64,000 bases of DNA from RGIG5050 sp045636065 (lineage in GTDB: Bacteria; Verrucomicrobiota; Kiritimatiellia; RFP12; UBA1067). Both the position numbers and the translations under genes were made by a program. Positions 16,133-24,301 of this stretch are shown one piece after another. Location of the stretch: positions 5,829 through 69,828 of the forward strand of contig JAZTWW010000049.1 of assembly GCA_045636065.1 (NCBI GenBank), written 5' to 3'. The stretch's first letter is position 1. Every line of letters begins with the position of its first letter. The notes below the pieces were generated by a model. The model made no database searches. It saw nothing but the letters and a program-made list of their open reading frames with translations, and was not told the DNA's origin.

Positions 16133-17410
16133 CTATAATCCAACTCCTAAATTTTCAAGCATAACTCGAAAATCGGGAAAGGATTCATCGAGAATTTGCG
16201 CATTCCTTACGGTTACATGCGCCCGCAACCCTGCGAGCGCCATTGACATTGCAAGACGGTGGTCGCCCGAGGCGTCAAGCTGGCCACCTTTCAAGGTTCC
16301 GCCTTCGATGGCGAAACCGTCTTCAAATCCACGCGCCTTTACGCCGAGCGAAGAGAGCTTCGAAACTATCGCCTCGATGCGGTCCGTCTCCTTGAACCTA
16401 AGCTCCTTTGCGCCTCTTACCGTCGTCTCGCCCTCGGCGAACGATGCGGCGACGGCTATCGCGGGAAACTCGTCTATCGATCTTACCACGAGATCCCCGC
16501 CTATTTCGATGCCCTTGAGCGGCTGGGCATTGAGCCTTACGCACCCGACCTCTTCGCCAAACATTTCACCTGTTGTCTCGACCTCTAGAGCCGCTCCCAT
16601 CTGCGAGAGGACATCAAGTATTCCCGTTCTCGTTCCGTTCAAGAGGACGTCACGTATTTCGATTTCGCTCCCGGGGACTATGGCCGCCGCCACAAGGATG
16701 AACGCGGCGCTTGAAATGTCGCCAGGAAGATCTCCTGAAAGCGGCTTTAAAGGCGATGAAAGCGGCTTTACGCGGACCGTAGCGCCAACGCTTTCGATTT
16801 GAGCGCCCATAGAGCGGAGCATGCGCTCGGTATGGTCGCGCCCGGGGCCAGGCTCGGAGATGGTGGATTCGCCGTCCGCGCCAAGCGCTGCAAGTATGAC
16901 GGCGCTTTTCACCTGGGCGCTTGCAACGGGAAGCTTCCAGTCTATGGCCTTGAGGGGATAAGTCCCCCTTCCAATCGCAATCGGGGCCTTGCCGTCAGAT
17001 GTGGCGACTTTCGCCCCCATCGCCGCAAGCGGATCTGCGACGCGGCCCATCGGCCTCGATCTCAAACCTTCGCTTCCGTCCAGCACGGCTTCGCTTCCCG
17101 TCCCCGCGATTGCACCTGCAAGAAGACGCATCGTCGTCGCTGAATTGCGGCAGTCTATGCGCCCATAATCCGGAAACGCCTTGAAGCCGCAGCCCTCGAC
17201 CCTCAATGTTCCATCTTCGAGGCTTGATCTCACTCCAAGCGACGAAAGCGCTTGAAGCATTGCGCGCGAAACGCCCGTCGAGGGGAAATTGCCTATGACG
17301 CTTACGCCATCCGCCAAAGAAGCGAAAAGCGCCGCGCGGTGCGCAAGCGACTTGTCGCCTTTAAGACGGACGCACCCCTTGAGGGGGCGCGTCGCAACTG
17401 GAAGCGTCAT
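16133..17410 (-). CDS. aroA: 3-phosphoshikimate 1-carboxyvinyltransferase (EPSP synthase)
   Basis: A 425-residue shikimate-pathway enzyme joining PEP to shikimate 3-phosphate. Substrate-site motifs: LKGDKSLAHRAALFASLA, CRNSATTMRLLAG (in place of GNSGTTMRL), PGDISSAAF, RFKETDRIEA and GDHRLAMSMALAGL. The ATG at 17410 follows the Wzc-like stop by 11 bases, and GAGGAC in the end of that gene can serve as ribosome site; a TTG two codons earlier is possible. Its place at the end of the polysaccharide operon looks like transcriptional hitch-hiking rather than functional linkage. Confidence 0.95.
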   Translation of the reverse strand: MTLPVATRPLKGCVRLKGDKSLAHRAALFASLADGVSVIGNFPSTGVSRAMLQALSSLGVRSSLEDGTLRVEGCGFKAFPDYGRIDCRNSATTMRLLAGAIAGTGSEAVLDGSEGLRSRPMGRVADPLAAMGAKVATSDGKAPIAIGRGTYPLKAIDWKLPVASAQVKSAVILAALGADGESTISEPGPGRDHTERMLRSMGAQIESVGATVRVKPLSSPLKPLSGDLPGDISSAAFILVAAAIVPGSEIEIRDVLLNGTRTGILDVLSQMGAALEVETTGEMFGEEVGCVRLNAQPLKGIEIGGDLVVRSIDEFPAIAVAASFAEGETTVRGAKELRFKETDRIEAIVSKLSSLGVKARGFEDGFAIEGGTLKGGQLDASGDHRLAMSMALAGLRAHVTVRNAQILDESFPDFRVMLENLGVGL

Positions 17411-17421
17411 ATCCAATATCG

Positions 17422-19809
17422 TCAGTCCTCGTCGTCGGCGAGGTCCTTCTGCACGGGCTTGTCGCCGGATGCGGTCTTGCCGCTTGTGCGCTTTACGCCG
17501 CCTGGGGCGTAGGGTGAGTAGCCGTGCTTCGGCGAGTAGCCGTAGCCGCCGTACTTGGAGTAGCCGTACGTGTTGCCGGTCTGCGAGAACGCGCTGCCGC
17601 CAAGCTCCACGTCGTTGACGATGACGCCGATAACCGTGGCGCCGGCCTCCGCGAGACTGCGGCTTGCGTGGCGGATCGGTTTGAAGCGCGTCCTGTCCGG
17701 GCAGCAGAGGATCATGACGCTATCCACCATGGATGCGAGCGTCATGACGTCGCCGACGATGCCGTAAGGCGGCGAGTCGATGATTACGCGGTCGTAGTTG
17801 GCCCTGGCCCACGCGAAGAACTCGGGAACGACATGGCTTCCCATGATGCTCGCGGGGTCGACGCCCTCAGGAGGAAGCGAGCAGATGATGTCGAGGTTCT
17901 GCACGCCGCTCGGGTTCACGATCGACTGGAAATCGACCTTCTGCAGGTCGGTCGCCTTCTGGAGGCAGTGCGAGAACGAATGCGCCTCATCGATGTTGAT
18001 GTTCCAGACGCGCTGGATGCGGGGACGGCGAAGGTCGAAGTCGACGAGAAGCGTCTTCTTCGCGGCCTGCGCGCTTGACGTTGCAAGCGAGCAGCTTGTG
18101 ATCGTCTTGCCTTCGCCAGGCTGCGTGCTCATGAGAAGAAGCACCTGGCTCGAACCGCGGTAGCGCGGCGAGTCGAGGAGGTTTCTCAAGCCGGCGACGG
18201 CTTCTGCGAACTGCGAATACTTCTCCTCGGAGATGAAGCGCGCAACCTGCTCGCGCTTCTTGCGCCTGACGTGCGGAAGGACCGCGAGCACCTTGAGCGA
18301 GAGACGCCCTTCGATGTCGTGGAGGCTGACGATCGTATCTTCGAGGTGGTCGAGGACGAGAACGAAGAGAAGCCCGAAGCCGAGGCTGAGGACGATGCCG
18401 ACGGCGAAGATGAGGATCGGGTTGGGGAGAACCGGCTTCGTGGGCGTCGTCGCGGGGCGCCCGATGCGCACGATCTCGTTGTTCTGCTCGGCGCGGATGC
18501 GCGCCTCGTTCTCGCTCTGGAGGAGGCTCTTGTAGAGCGTGTCGGCGACCTCCTGCTCGCGGGTCAGCTGCTGGAAGCCGCTTTCGGCCGCGATGATGCG
18601 CTGCGCAAGGGCGGCGCTCTCCGCGCGGACGCGCTCGGACTTGCCGCGGAACTCGGCGAGCTGGTTCTTGTACGCCTGAAGGTTGCCCTTCGCCGTTGCA
18701 AGCGCGCGGACGACCGCATCGACGAACTGCTGCTTGTAGACGTCGAGCTGCTTCTGCTTGAGGATCACCTCAGGGTGCTGCTTCGTGAGCGTCGTAAGAA
18801 GCGAGTTGCACTCCATCTGCGCCGTCTGGTACGTGTCGTACGCCTTGGCGATTTCGCTTGAACGCGGAACTGCCGTAGGAAGCGCGCCGAAGTCCTCGGG
18901 CGTCTCCTGCGCGGCTTCGAGAACCTTCACCCACTCCTCGCCGGCCGTGACTTCGCTTTCAAGCCTCAGGATCTCGGCCGTCGTCTTGGAGAGGGTCTGG
19001 TTGAGAAGCTCCTGCTCGGCGCGCATGTTGTCGAGCTTGTTCGCGGTGCGGAAATCGAGGAGCTGCTTGGATACGCGCTCGACGGTACGCCTCTGCTTCT
19101 CGACCTGCTCGTGCACCTGCGTGACGGCCTTGTCGCACCTGAGCTTGTTCTCCTCGTCGGTGAAGGCCTCGATCGCCTGCGCATACGAGTTCGCAAGGCT
19201 CGCCGCGAGGTTGGCGGAGGGGCTTCTCACGGCGATCGTGATAAGCCTCGAGTGGCGGACGAGTTCAAGTACGCTGTCGGCGAGCGTCGTCATGAGTTCG
19301 CCGTCTGTGACGGTGCTCGCGGGGTAGTCCGCACGGTACTGCTGGATGATCTTCGTGAGGATCTTATCGCTGCGCCAGTCGGAAAGGCGGGTGTTGAAGA
19401 CTTCCTCGTAGCTGTTGCCGAAGTCCGGCGTATCGACCATGCCGACGCCGGCGAGGCCGCCGGACTGCTGGGGACGGCGCATGTCGATCGTGAACTCGCT
19501 CTTCGCCTCGTATACCGTCTCGGAGATGCGGTAGACGGCGAATGCGGCAACAAGGCCGATAAGAAGGAACACGAGAATCGATATCCACCTCTGGCCGACG
19601 ACCCTCAGAATGCGCCCGATCGTGATCGTACCGACGAGCGAATCGGGATCCTGGTCCTGGTTAGCGCCGCCGCCGTAGTAGTACGGTGCGGCCTTACCGC
19701 CGGAGCTGCCGTAGTAGTACGGAGCCTTGGTGCTCCCGTAGTAGATCGGGGAGTTCTTTGATGTGCCGTAGTAGAGCGGTTTCTGTCCGTATGTCGAATC
19801 AGCGGCCAT
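17422..19809 (-). CDS. Wzc-like polysaccharide co-polymerase with BY-kinase domain
   Basis: A 795-residue inner-membrane protein that controls polysaccharide chain length and export. Wzz domain: TM1 near 72-92 (ISILVFLLIGLVAAFAVY), a long periplasmic coiled coil (about 200-440), TM2 (LPNPILIFAVGIVLSLGFGL). The cytoplasmic tyrosine kinase has Walker A STQPGEGKT, Walker A' LLVDFDLRRPR and Walker B RVIIDSPPYG. The C-terminus carries the usual Tyr cluster (GNTYGYSKYGGYGYSP). Unusually, the N-terminus before TM1 is also Tyr/Gly-rich, with four YYG repeats in the first 47 residues. It follows the ligase/polymerase gene by 7 bp in the exopolysaccharide operon. Confidence 0.92.
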   Translation of the reverse strand: MAADSTYGQKPLYYGTSKNSPIYYGSTKAPYYYGSSGGKAAPYYYGGGANQDQDPDSLVGTITIGRILRVVGQRWISILVFLLIGLVAAFAVYRISETVYEAKSEFTIDMRRPQQSGGLAGVGMVDTPDFGNSYEEVFNTRLSDWRSDKILTKIIQQYRADYPASTVTDGELMTTLADSVLELVRHSRLITIAVRSPSANLAASLANSYAQAIEAFTDEENKLRCDKAVTQVHEQVEKQRRTVERVSKQLLDFRTANKLDNMRAEQELLNQTLSKTTAEILRLESEVTAGEEWVKVLEAAQETPEDFGALPTAVPRSSEIAKAYDTYQTAQMECNSLLTTLTKQHPEVILKQKQLDVYKQQFVDAVVRALATAKGNLQAYKNQLAEFRGKSERVRAESAALAQRIIAAESGFQQLTREQEVADTLYKSLLQSENEARIRAEQNNEIVRIGRPATTPTKPVLPNPILIFAVGIVLSLGFGLLFVLVLDHLEDTIVSLHDIEGRLSLKVLAVLPHVRRKKREQVARFISEEKYSQFAEAVAGLRNLLDSPRYRGSSQVLLLMSTQPGEGKTITSCSLATSSAQAAKKTLLVDFDLRRPRIQRVWNINIDEAHSFSHCLQKATDLQKVDFQSIVNPSGVQNLDIICSLPPEGVDPASIMGSHVVPEFFAWARANYDRVIIDSPPYGIVGDVMTLASMVDSVMILCCPDRTRFKPIRHASRSLAEAGATVIGVIVNDVELGGSAFSQTGNTYGYSKYGGYGYSPKHGYSPYAPGGVKRTSGKTASGDKPVQKDLADDED

Positions 19810-19816
19810 AGTTGTC

Positions 19817-21244
19817 TCATTTCTTTTTGGGGCGCGGGAATGACGCTGCCGAAAGCGCCATTGGCACGGCCAGCGTGAACAGGAACGACTTCAGCTGGAA
19901 GACGGAACTCCAGAGCGCATCGGTCGCCATGGTTGCAAGAACGAGCGGAGCCACCCACGCAAGGGGTGATACCGCAAACGGGAAGATGTCGATGTCGCTT
20001 TCACCCTTGAGTGCGATGACGCCCATAACAAGGCGGTAGCCCCAGGTGCAAAGAAGGAATGCGACGATGGTTGCCAGAACTCCTGCGCCGACGATTCCCC
20101 GCTCGGAGAGGAGCGCCCAGTACGAGTTCGAGGGAAGCCCCGGGGTAGGCGGGAGATGCTCCCAGTCCTCCTCGGTGGCGAAGAAAGGAAGGTGCAGCCT
20201 GTACGCGCCGTCGCCTGCACCGCACCACGGGGACTTGAGCCAGACCTTCTGGGCGATTCCGTCGAGAACTGCCTCGACGGCCTCAGCCTTCGCGGCCGCC
20301 TCCATGGTCTTTTTCGATTCGACGTCGAGCTGCGCGGTCTTGTCGGCTATAACCCGCTCGTTGGCCGCAAGCATGTAGGAAAGCACTGGAACAAGAATGG
20401 AGAAGACGAGAATCACGAGAATGCGCGCCATCGCTCCCTTGGAGACTGATCTCATGACGTATACAACCGAGAAAAGCGAAAAGACGAGTACGGCGCCAAG
20501 GATCGACAAGGCTTCGATCGGGGGCATGAAAAGCGCGATCGCCCCGATGTTTCCGCCCATCCCGAGCCAGAAGGGAAACCTTGCGTACCCCCACTTGTAC
20601 GTTTCGGCCTGGGCCGCCGCAGCAATCTGGACAAAGGCCCAACCGGCGAAAACGCTACCCATGTACGGCGCATCGCCATACCTTGCAAGGGCCTCCTTCT
20701 CGAACCCCTCGACTCCAACGAGGGCGAGAATCGTGAGCGCAAGGCCGCCTGCGCCGACGACCGTGGATGCGGCGATTGAGAACCAGGCGCGCCCCTTGGG
20801 ACCTAGACCGTGCCTTATGCCCTGGACCGTAAGGGCTACGCCGAGCGCTACGGCGAAGGGAAGATAACCTGTCCCATCCACGCCGCCAGGCATGTTTTCA
20901 AGAGCGCGGTCCTTAACGAGCCACAGAGTCTGTTCGGCATCGTAGAAAAGCGAGATGCCGCTATTGAGCCATCTTATCGCGGCGATGACGATGGCAGTCA
21001 TGAAGAGCCACGTGAAGGGATCCTTCACAAGGGCCAAAAGAACGCGCTTTCGCGCGTCCGTCAGGCCCTCGCCGCTATGAAGAGCCGGCTCCATAAGAAG
21101 CCAGATCAATGAAAATGCGCAGAGCCACAAAACCGTTCCTGCAAGGGCATCGCCCCCCAAGAACGGCGTAAGGGCCACCGGCAGCGACGCTAGAAGCGCC
21201 AGGTGCGCGGCGAGCCCATACTTGGTTACTATCCTGAGAAACAT
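19817..21244 (-). CDS. O-antigen ligase/Wzy-like polysaccharide polymerase
   Basis: A 475-residue polytopic membrane protein with about 11-12 hydrophobic segments and one long extracytoplasmic loop (about 300-390) holding SPWCGAGDGAYRLHLPFF and LPSNSYWALLSERGIVG. The NSYW..L.ERG..G pattern, with the large loop followed by TM helices, is characteristic of O-antigen ligase/Wzy-type (Wzy_C) proteins of exopolysaccharide loci. It would polymerise repeat units or ligate them to a carrier. Between the beta-barrel and Wzc-like genes; same operon. Family members diverge strongly, so polymerase versus ligase is open. Confidence 0.75.
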   Translation of the reverse strand: MFLRIVTKYGLAAHLALLASLPVALTPFLGGDALAGTVLWLCAFSLIWLLMEPALHSGEGLTDARKRVLLALVKDPFTWLFMTAIVIAAIRWLNSGISLFYDAEQTLWLVKDRALENMPGGVDGTGYLPFAVALGVALTVQGIRHGLGPKGRAWFSIAASTVVGAGGLALTILALVGVEGFEKEALARYGDAPYMGSVFAGWAFVQIAAAAQAETYKWGYARFPFWLGMGGNIGAIALFMPPIEALSILGAVLVFSLFSVVYVMRSVSKGAMARILVILVFSILVPVLSYMLAANERVIADKTAQLDVESKKTMEAAAKAEAVEAVLDGIAQKVWLKSPWCGAGDGAYRLHLPFFATEEDWEHLPPTPGLPSNSYWALLSERGIVGAGVLATIVAFLLCTWGYRLVMGVIALKGESDIDIFPFAVSPLAWVAPLVLATMATDALWSSVFQLKSFLFTLAVPMALSAASFPRPKKK

Positions 21245-21280
21245 CTTACGCTAACAGAGGATAGGAATCCACCAGTCGCA

Positions 21281-22474
21281 TCAATAGTGGAACTGGAGAC
21301 CGACCGTGCCGCGGAAGCGGTCATAGTCGTACGACGTCCCGCGCTGATACCACTCCTTCTCCCAGGTGAGAGTCGTGAAGACGCTGACCCAGCGGTTGAT
21401 GGTATACTGGCCGCCGACGCGGAAGGAGACGGTGTCCTCGTCCGCATTCTTGGAGCCGGTGTAGTAGCAGTTCTCCTCATGACGGTACATCACATCGCCG
21501 GTGAGCCTCAGGTGGTCGCCGAGCGTGAGATAGGAAAGACCCGTCGAGAGAGCGTAGATCTTGCTGGCGTTGCCGGCGTAGCGCTCGCTGGGCTGATAGT
21601 AGCTGGAACCGCGTACGGAGAAGTTGAGCGTACGGGTGATCTTCCAGTTGCCGTCGAGCTGATACGTCCAGCCGCTGTCAGAACGGTTGTGGCCGCCGTA
21701 GTTGAGCCAGCTGGCACCGGCGAGGGCGCGGTACTCGATGCGGCGGGTGGCACGCGTGCCGAGACCGGCCATGACCGTGTAGCTCTCGGACGTGTTCTTG
21801 GTGGCGGAGGTGCCTTTCTGCTTGTAGTGGCTGTAGCCGCCCGCGAGGAGGACGTCCGTCCAAGGCGTGATGGCGTAGCCGCCTTCAAGCTGGGTGCTCC
21901 AGCTGCTCCAGCCGTAGAGGGGAGCGTAACCGGAACCGTTCTTGTAATCGAGCCAGTCGTACTGACCCATCACGCCCATGTGGAAGCGGCTGGAGAAGCG
22001 CCGCTCGAGGGCGGCGGTGGCGTTTATGCGCTCACGATCGCGCCAGATGCCGCGGCCGTCACCGGAGTTGATCGAGTCGGACGCGCTGATGTTCTGGTAG
22101 CGCTCGGCGAGCATAAGGCTCCAGCCCTTCTGGTTGGGCTCGCTCGAAGCGAACTTGTAGGTGAGGCCTTCGCCGTAGCTGTCCTCGCCCATCTCGCTAT
22201 TGTTCTTCGCGTAGTGCTTGTAGCGGTACCAGGCGTTGCCGGAGAGGCTCCAGCGGTCTCCCTTCCACTCGGCGTTGGCGCCGGGGGTGACGGAGAAGAT
22301 GCTGTCGTCCTCGCCGTGGTGCGTGGTATCGAGGTTGCTGTCGTACGTGTAGGCGACGTTCAAGTAGGGCTTGATGGTGAGGTGCTCACCAAAGCGGAAG
22401 CCCGTGGGAAGGCCCGCCTGGGCGCCGAGGGCGAGAGCCGCCGCGCCGACGAATGCTGTTGTACGCTTGTTCAT
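21281..22474 (-). CDS. Outer-membrane beta-barrel protein of the exopolysaccharide locus
   Basis: A 397-residue protein with a signal peptide (MNKRTTAFVGAAALALGAQA), then about 16 alternating, aromatic-rich amphipathic strands (YKHYAKNNSEM, WSTQLEGGYAITPW, WTYQLDGNWKI). It ends in the C-terminal aromatic signature for BAM insertion (GTVGLQFHY). Similar barrels (VpsM/BBP2-like) accompany Wza-type genes in exopolysaccharide clusters and are proposed to help secretion. No enzyme motif seen. It lies 36 bp upstream of the ligase-like gene. Confidence 0.8.
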   Translation of the reverse strand: MNKRTTAFVGAAALALGAQAGLPTGFRFGEHLTIKPYLNVAYTYDSNLDTTHHGEDDSIFSVTPGANAEWKGDRWSLSGNAWYRYKHYAKNNSEMGEDSYGEGLTYKFASSEPNQKGWSLMLAERYQNISASDSINSGDGRGIWRDRERINATAALERRFSSRFHMGVMGQYDWLDYKNGSGYAPLYGWSSWSTQLEGGYAITPWTDVLLAGGYSHYKQKGTSATKNTSESYTVMAGLGTRATRRIEYRALAGASWLNYGGHNRSDSGWTYQLDGNWKITRTLNFSVRGSSYYQPSERYAGNASKIYALSTGLSYLTLGDHLRLTGDVMYRHEENCYYTGSKNADEDTVSFRVGGQYTINRWVSVFTTLTWEKEWYQRGTSYDYDRFRGTVGLQFHY

Positions 22475-22502
22475 TTCTTTCTACTCTCTTTCAAGTTGGA
22501 AA

Positions 22503-23462
22503 TCAGTACGTCGCCTGGCCGTTATAGGTGGCGTTGCCGCGCCTGCGGCTGTACCACTCGCTGTCCTTGTCGCTGACGGCTTCACGGGGGATCTGGGGGC
22601 TGATGCCGGCGCCCATGTTCTCCTGGATCTCGGCTGCGAGAGGATCGAAGCCGACGGCCTGGTAGAAGCCACCGACGGCGTCGGTCGCATCAGCGGAGGA
22701 GAAGTTCTCGCTGGCCATCGAAGCGAGCATCGAGCCACCCGTGGAGAGCGGAGGCGTAAGGATGTTCACGAAAGCGTGGTTGGGCTCCGTACCGGCACGG
22801 GCGACGCCGAGCATCGGATCGTACGTCTGGACCTGGTCGACGCCGAGCGCCGCGGGGATCCAGACCTCGCCGGCCGTCTCCTGATAGTTCTCGGGAAGGA
22901 CGTTGACGAGCTTGTCGGTGAGACCCTCGGGGGTGCCGCCGGATGCGCGCACGAACGAGAGAAGCGCGAACGTCGAGCGGACGGCGCCCTCATCGCTGTC
23001 GCCGGCGCGCTCTGCTACCGCACGGACCGCAGCTTCGGCGATGTCCTGGAACTGCTCGTCGGTGACGCCCTGGGCACCATCGGCGGAACGGTTGAAGACG
23101 TCAGTGGCGAGGCGCTCGTTAACGTCGGTGAGGTACTCGGTCGGGATCGTGGCGAAGATTTCGGCGATCACGGAATTGACGTCCGAGGAGCCCTCGATGG
23201 CGGCCTTCGCGGCTGCGATGTAGGCTGCCGCCCTCTGCTCGTTCGAACCGGGCATCTTGGATATCGCCTCGTTCACCTCGGAGACGAAGGACTTCTGATC
23301 GGCGGCGGAGAGCTGGACGATCGTGGACTTCAATGCGCTGGCATTCTGGGCGCACTCGCTCACGAGCCCATGCCATTCGCTGCGCGGCATCTCGGCCGTG
23401 GCACCTGCTGCAAGAAGCGCGAGCGCGCAACCTGCGACTATCTTCAACGTTTTAACGTTCAT
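22503..23462 (-). CDS. Exported helical protein of the exopolysaccharide locus, unknown function
   Basis: A 319-residue protein with a signal peptide (MNVKTLKIVAGCALALLAAGATA), then a mostly helical Ala/Glu-rich domain (about 30-170, e.g. AAYIAAAKAAIEGSSDVNSV), and a less ordered C-terminus ending NATYNGQATY. Not recognised. It lies 26 bp after the Wza-like gene and 28 bp before the beta-barrel gene, so it is probably a periplasmic component of the export machine. Codon use matches its neighbours. Confidence 0.7.
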   Translation of the reverse strand: MNVKTLKIVAGCALALLAAGATAEMPRSEWHGLVSECAQNASALKSTIVQLSAADQKSFVSEVNEAISKMPGSNEQRAAAYIAAAKAAIEGSSDVNSVIAEIFATIPTEYLTDVNERLATDVFNRSADGAQGVTDEQFQDIAEAAVRAVAERAGDSDEGAVRSTFALLSFVRASGGTPEGLTDKLVNVLPENYQETAGEVWIPAALGVDQVQTYDPMLGVARAGTEPNHAFVNILTPPLSTGGSMLASMASENFSSADATDAVGGFYQAVGFDPLAAEIQENMGAGISPQIPREAVSDKDSEWYSRRRGNATYNGQATY

Positions 23463-23488
23463 TTTTTATCCTCCTGAAGTTTTGAAAA

Positions 23489-24178
23489 TCAATACCATGA
23501 CATCGGAACCCACACGACATCCCCTGCCCTGAGGATGATGTCGCGGTCGGGGCGGCCCTCTTCGCCGATTTCGACGAGATCGACCCTGGTCTTCGTCTTG
23601 GTGCCGTCCTTCTCGCAATGGGTTACGCGAATGCGGCGCTTGTCGGCGATGTTCGTGACCCCGCCCGCGAGCTGGAGAGCGCGCGTGACGCGCAGATCCT
23701 GCGTGGAGGGGACGTCAACCGGGCCGGGGCGCTGGACTTCGCCCATCACCGTGACCGTGCCCCAGGGGCTTACCATGTTCTGGCCGCTCTGATAGATGAA
23801 GACGGCCGTAACATGCGGGTCGATGTAATACTGCTTGTAGGCTTCCGTGATCTTCTGCTGGAGCTCGATGAGGGAGAGCCCGTCGCACTTGACCTGGCCG
23901 ACGAGATCCATCGTGATGTATCCCTCGGCATCGACGAAATACTGCTTCTGCTCGCGGCCCGAGGCGCCGGTGGCCGTCACCGAAATGGCGAGCGCCACGC
24001 CCGGCCTTACGACAGGACCTTCGAAATAGACGGCTTCCGGCTCGTTCACCTCTTTGCCCTGCTCTTCGCCGAAGAGGCTGTTCCACGCATGGGACAAGCC
24101 CTCCATGATGCATCCCGACGAGCAGGTCAGGATCACCGAAAGCGCCATATAGGCGGAAATCTTGTGCATGATGTTCAT
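23489..24178 (-). CDS. Wza-like polysaccharide export lipoprotein
   Basis: A 229-residue protein. The signal sequence ends in the lipobox LTCSSGC (Cys23). A polysaccharide-export (Poly_export) domain occupies about 58-125 (VRPGVALAISVTATG, YFVDAEGYITMDLVGQVKCD, LSLIELQQKITEAY). A single SLBB domain follows (VMGEVQRPGPVDVPSTQDLR, VTRALQLAGGV), then the closing DIILRAGDVVWVPMSWY. It would form the outer-membrane export channel. Short for the family, with one SLBB where E. coli Wza has more. First gene of the operon; the ribosome site before the ATG at 24178 is weak. Confidence 0.9.
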   Translation of the reverse strand: MNIMHKISAYMALSVILTCSSGCIMEGLSHAWNSLFGEEQGKEVNEPEAVYFEGPVVRPGVALAISVTATGASGREQKQYFVDAEGYITMDLVGQVKCDGLSLIELQQKITEAYKQYYIDPHVTAVFIYQSGQNMVSPWGTVTVMGEVQRPGPVDVPSTQDLRVTRALQLAGGVTNIADKRRIRVTHCEKDGTKTKTRVDLVEIGEEGRPDRDIILRAGDVVWVPMSWY

Positions 24179-24222
24179 GTTAAAGTTTTTTCAGGGCATA
24201 GTCCCCCCGAAAATCGGACCAT

Positions 24223-24251
24223 AGTATATCACATTTTTCTTGCGTCTGCAA
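24223..24251 (-). promoter_or_regulatory. Promoter of the exopolysaccharide operon
   Basis: Minus-strand TTGCAG (24251-24246), a 17-bp spacer, then TATACT (24228-24223). It lies 45 bp upstream of the Wza-like start and would drive the six genes down to aroA. Confidence 0.7.
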
Positions 24252-24301
24252 TACCAAAATGCGACGGTCTTTTTCGGGGGGATGGAACCCTCTCCCTTTG
24301 T

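Noticed and set aside
21203..22576. 457-codon plus-strand open frame over the beta-barrel gene
   Set aside because: Antisense low-complexity Val/Ala/Gly translation; the minus strand encodes a signal peptide and a beta-barrel signature.
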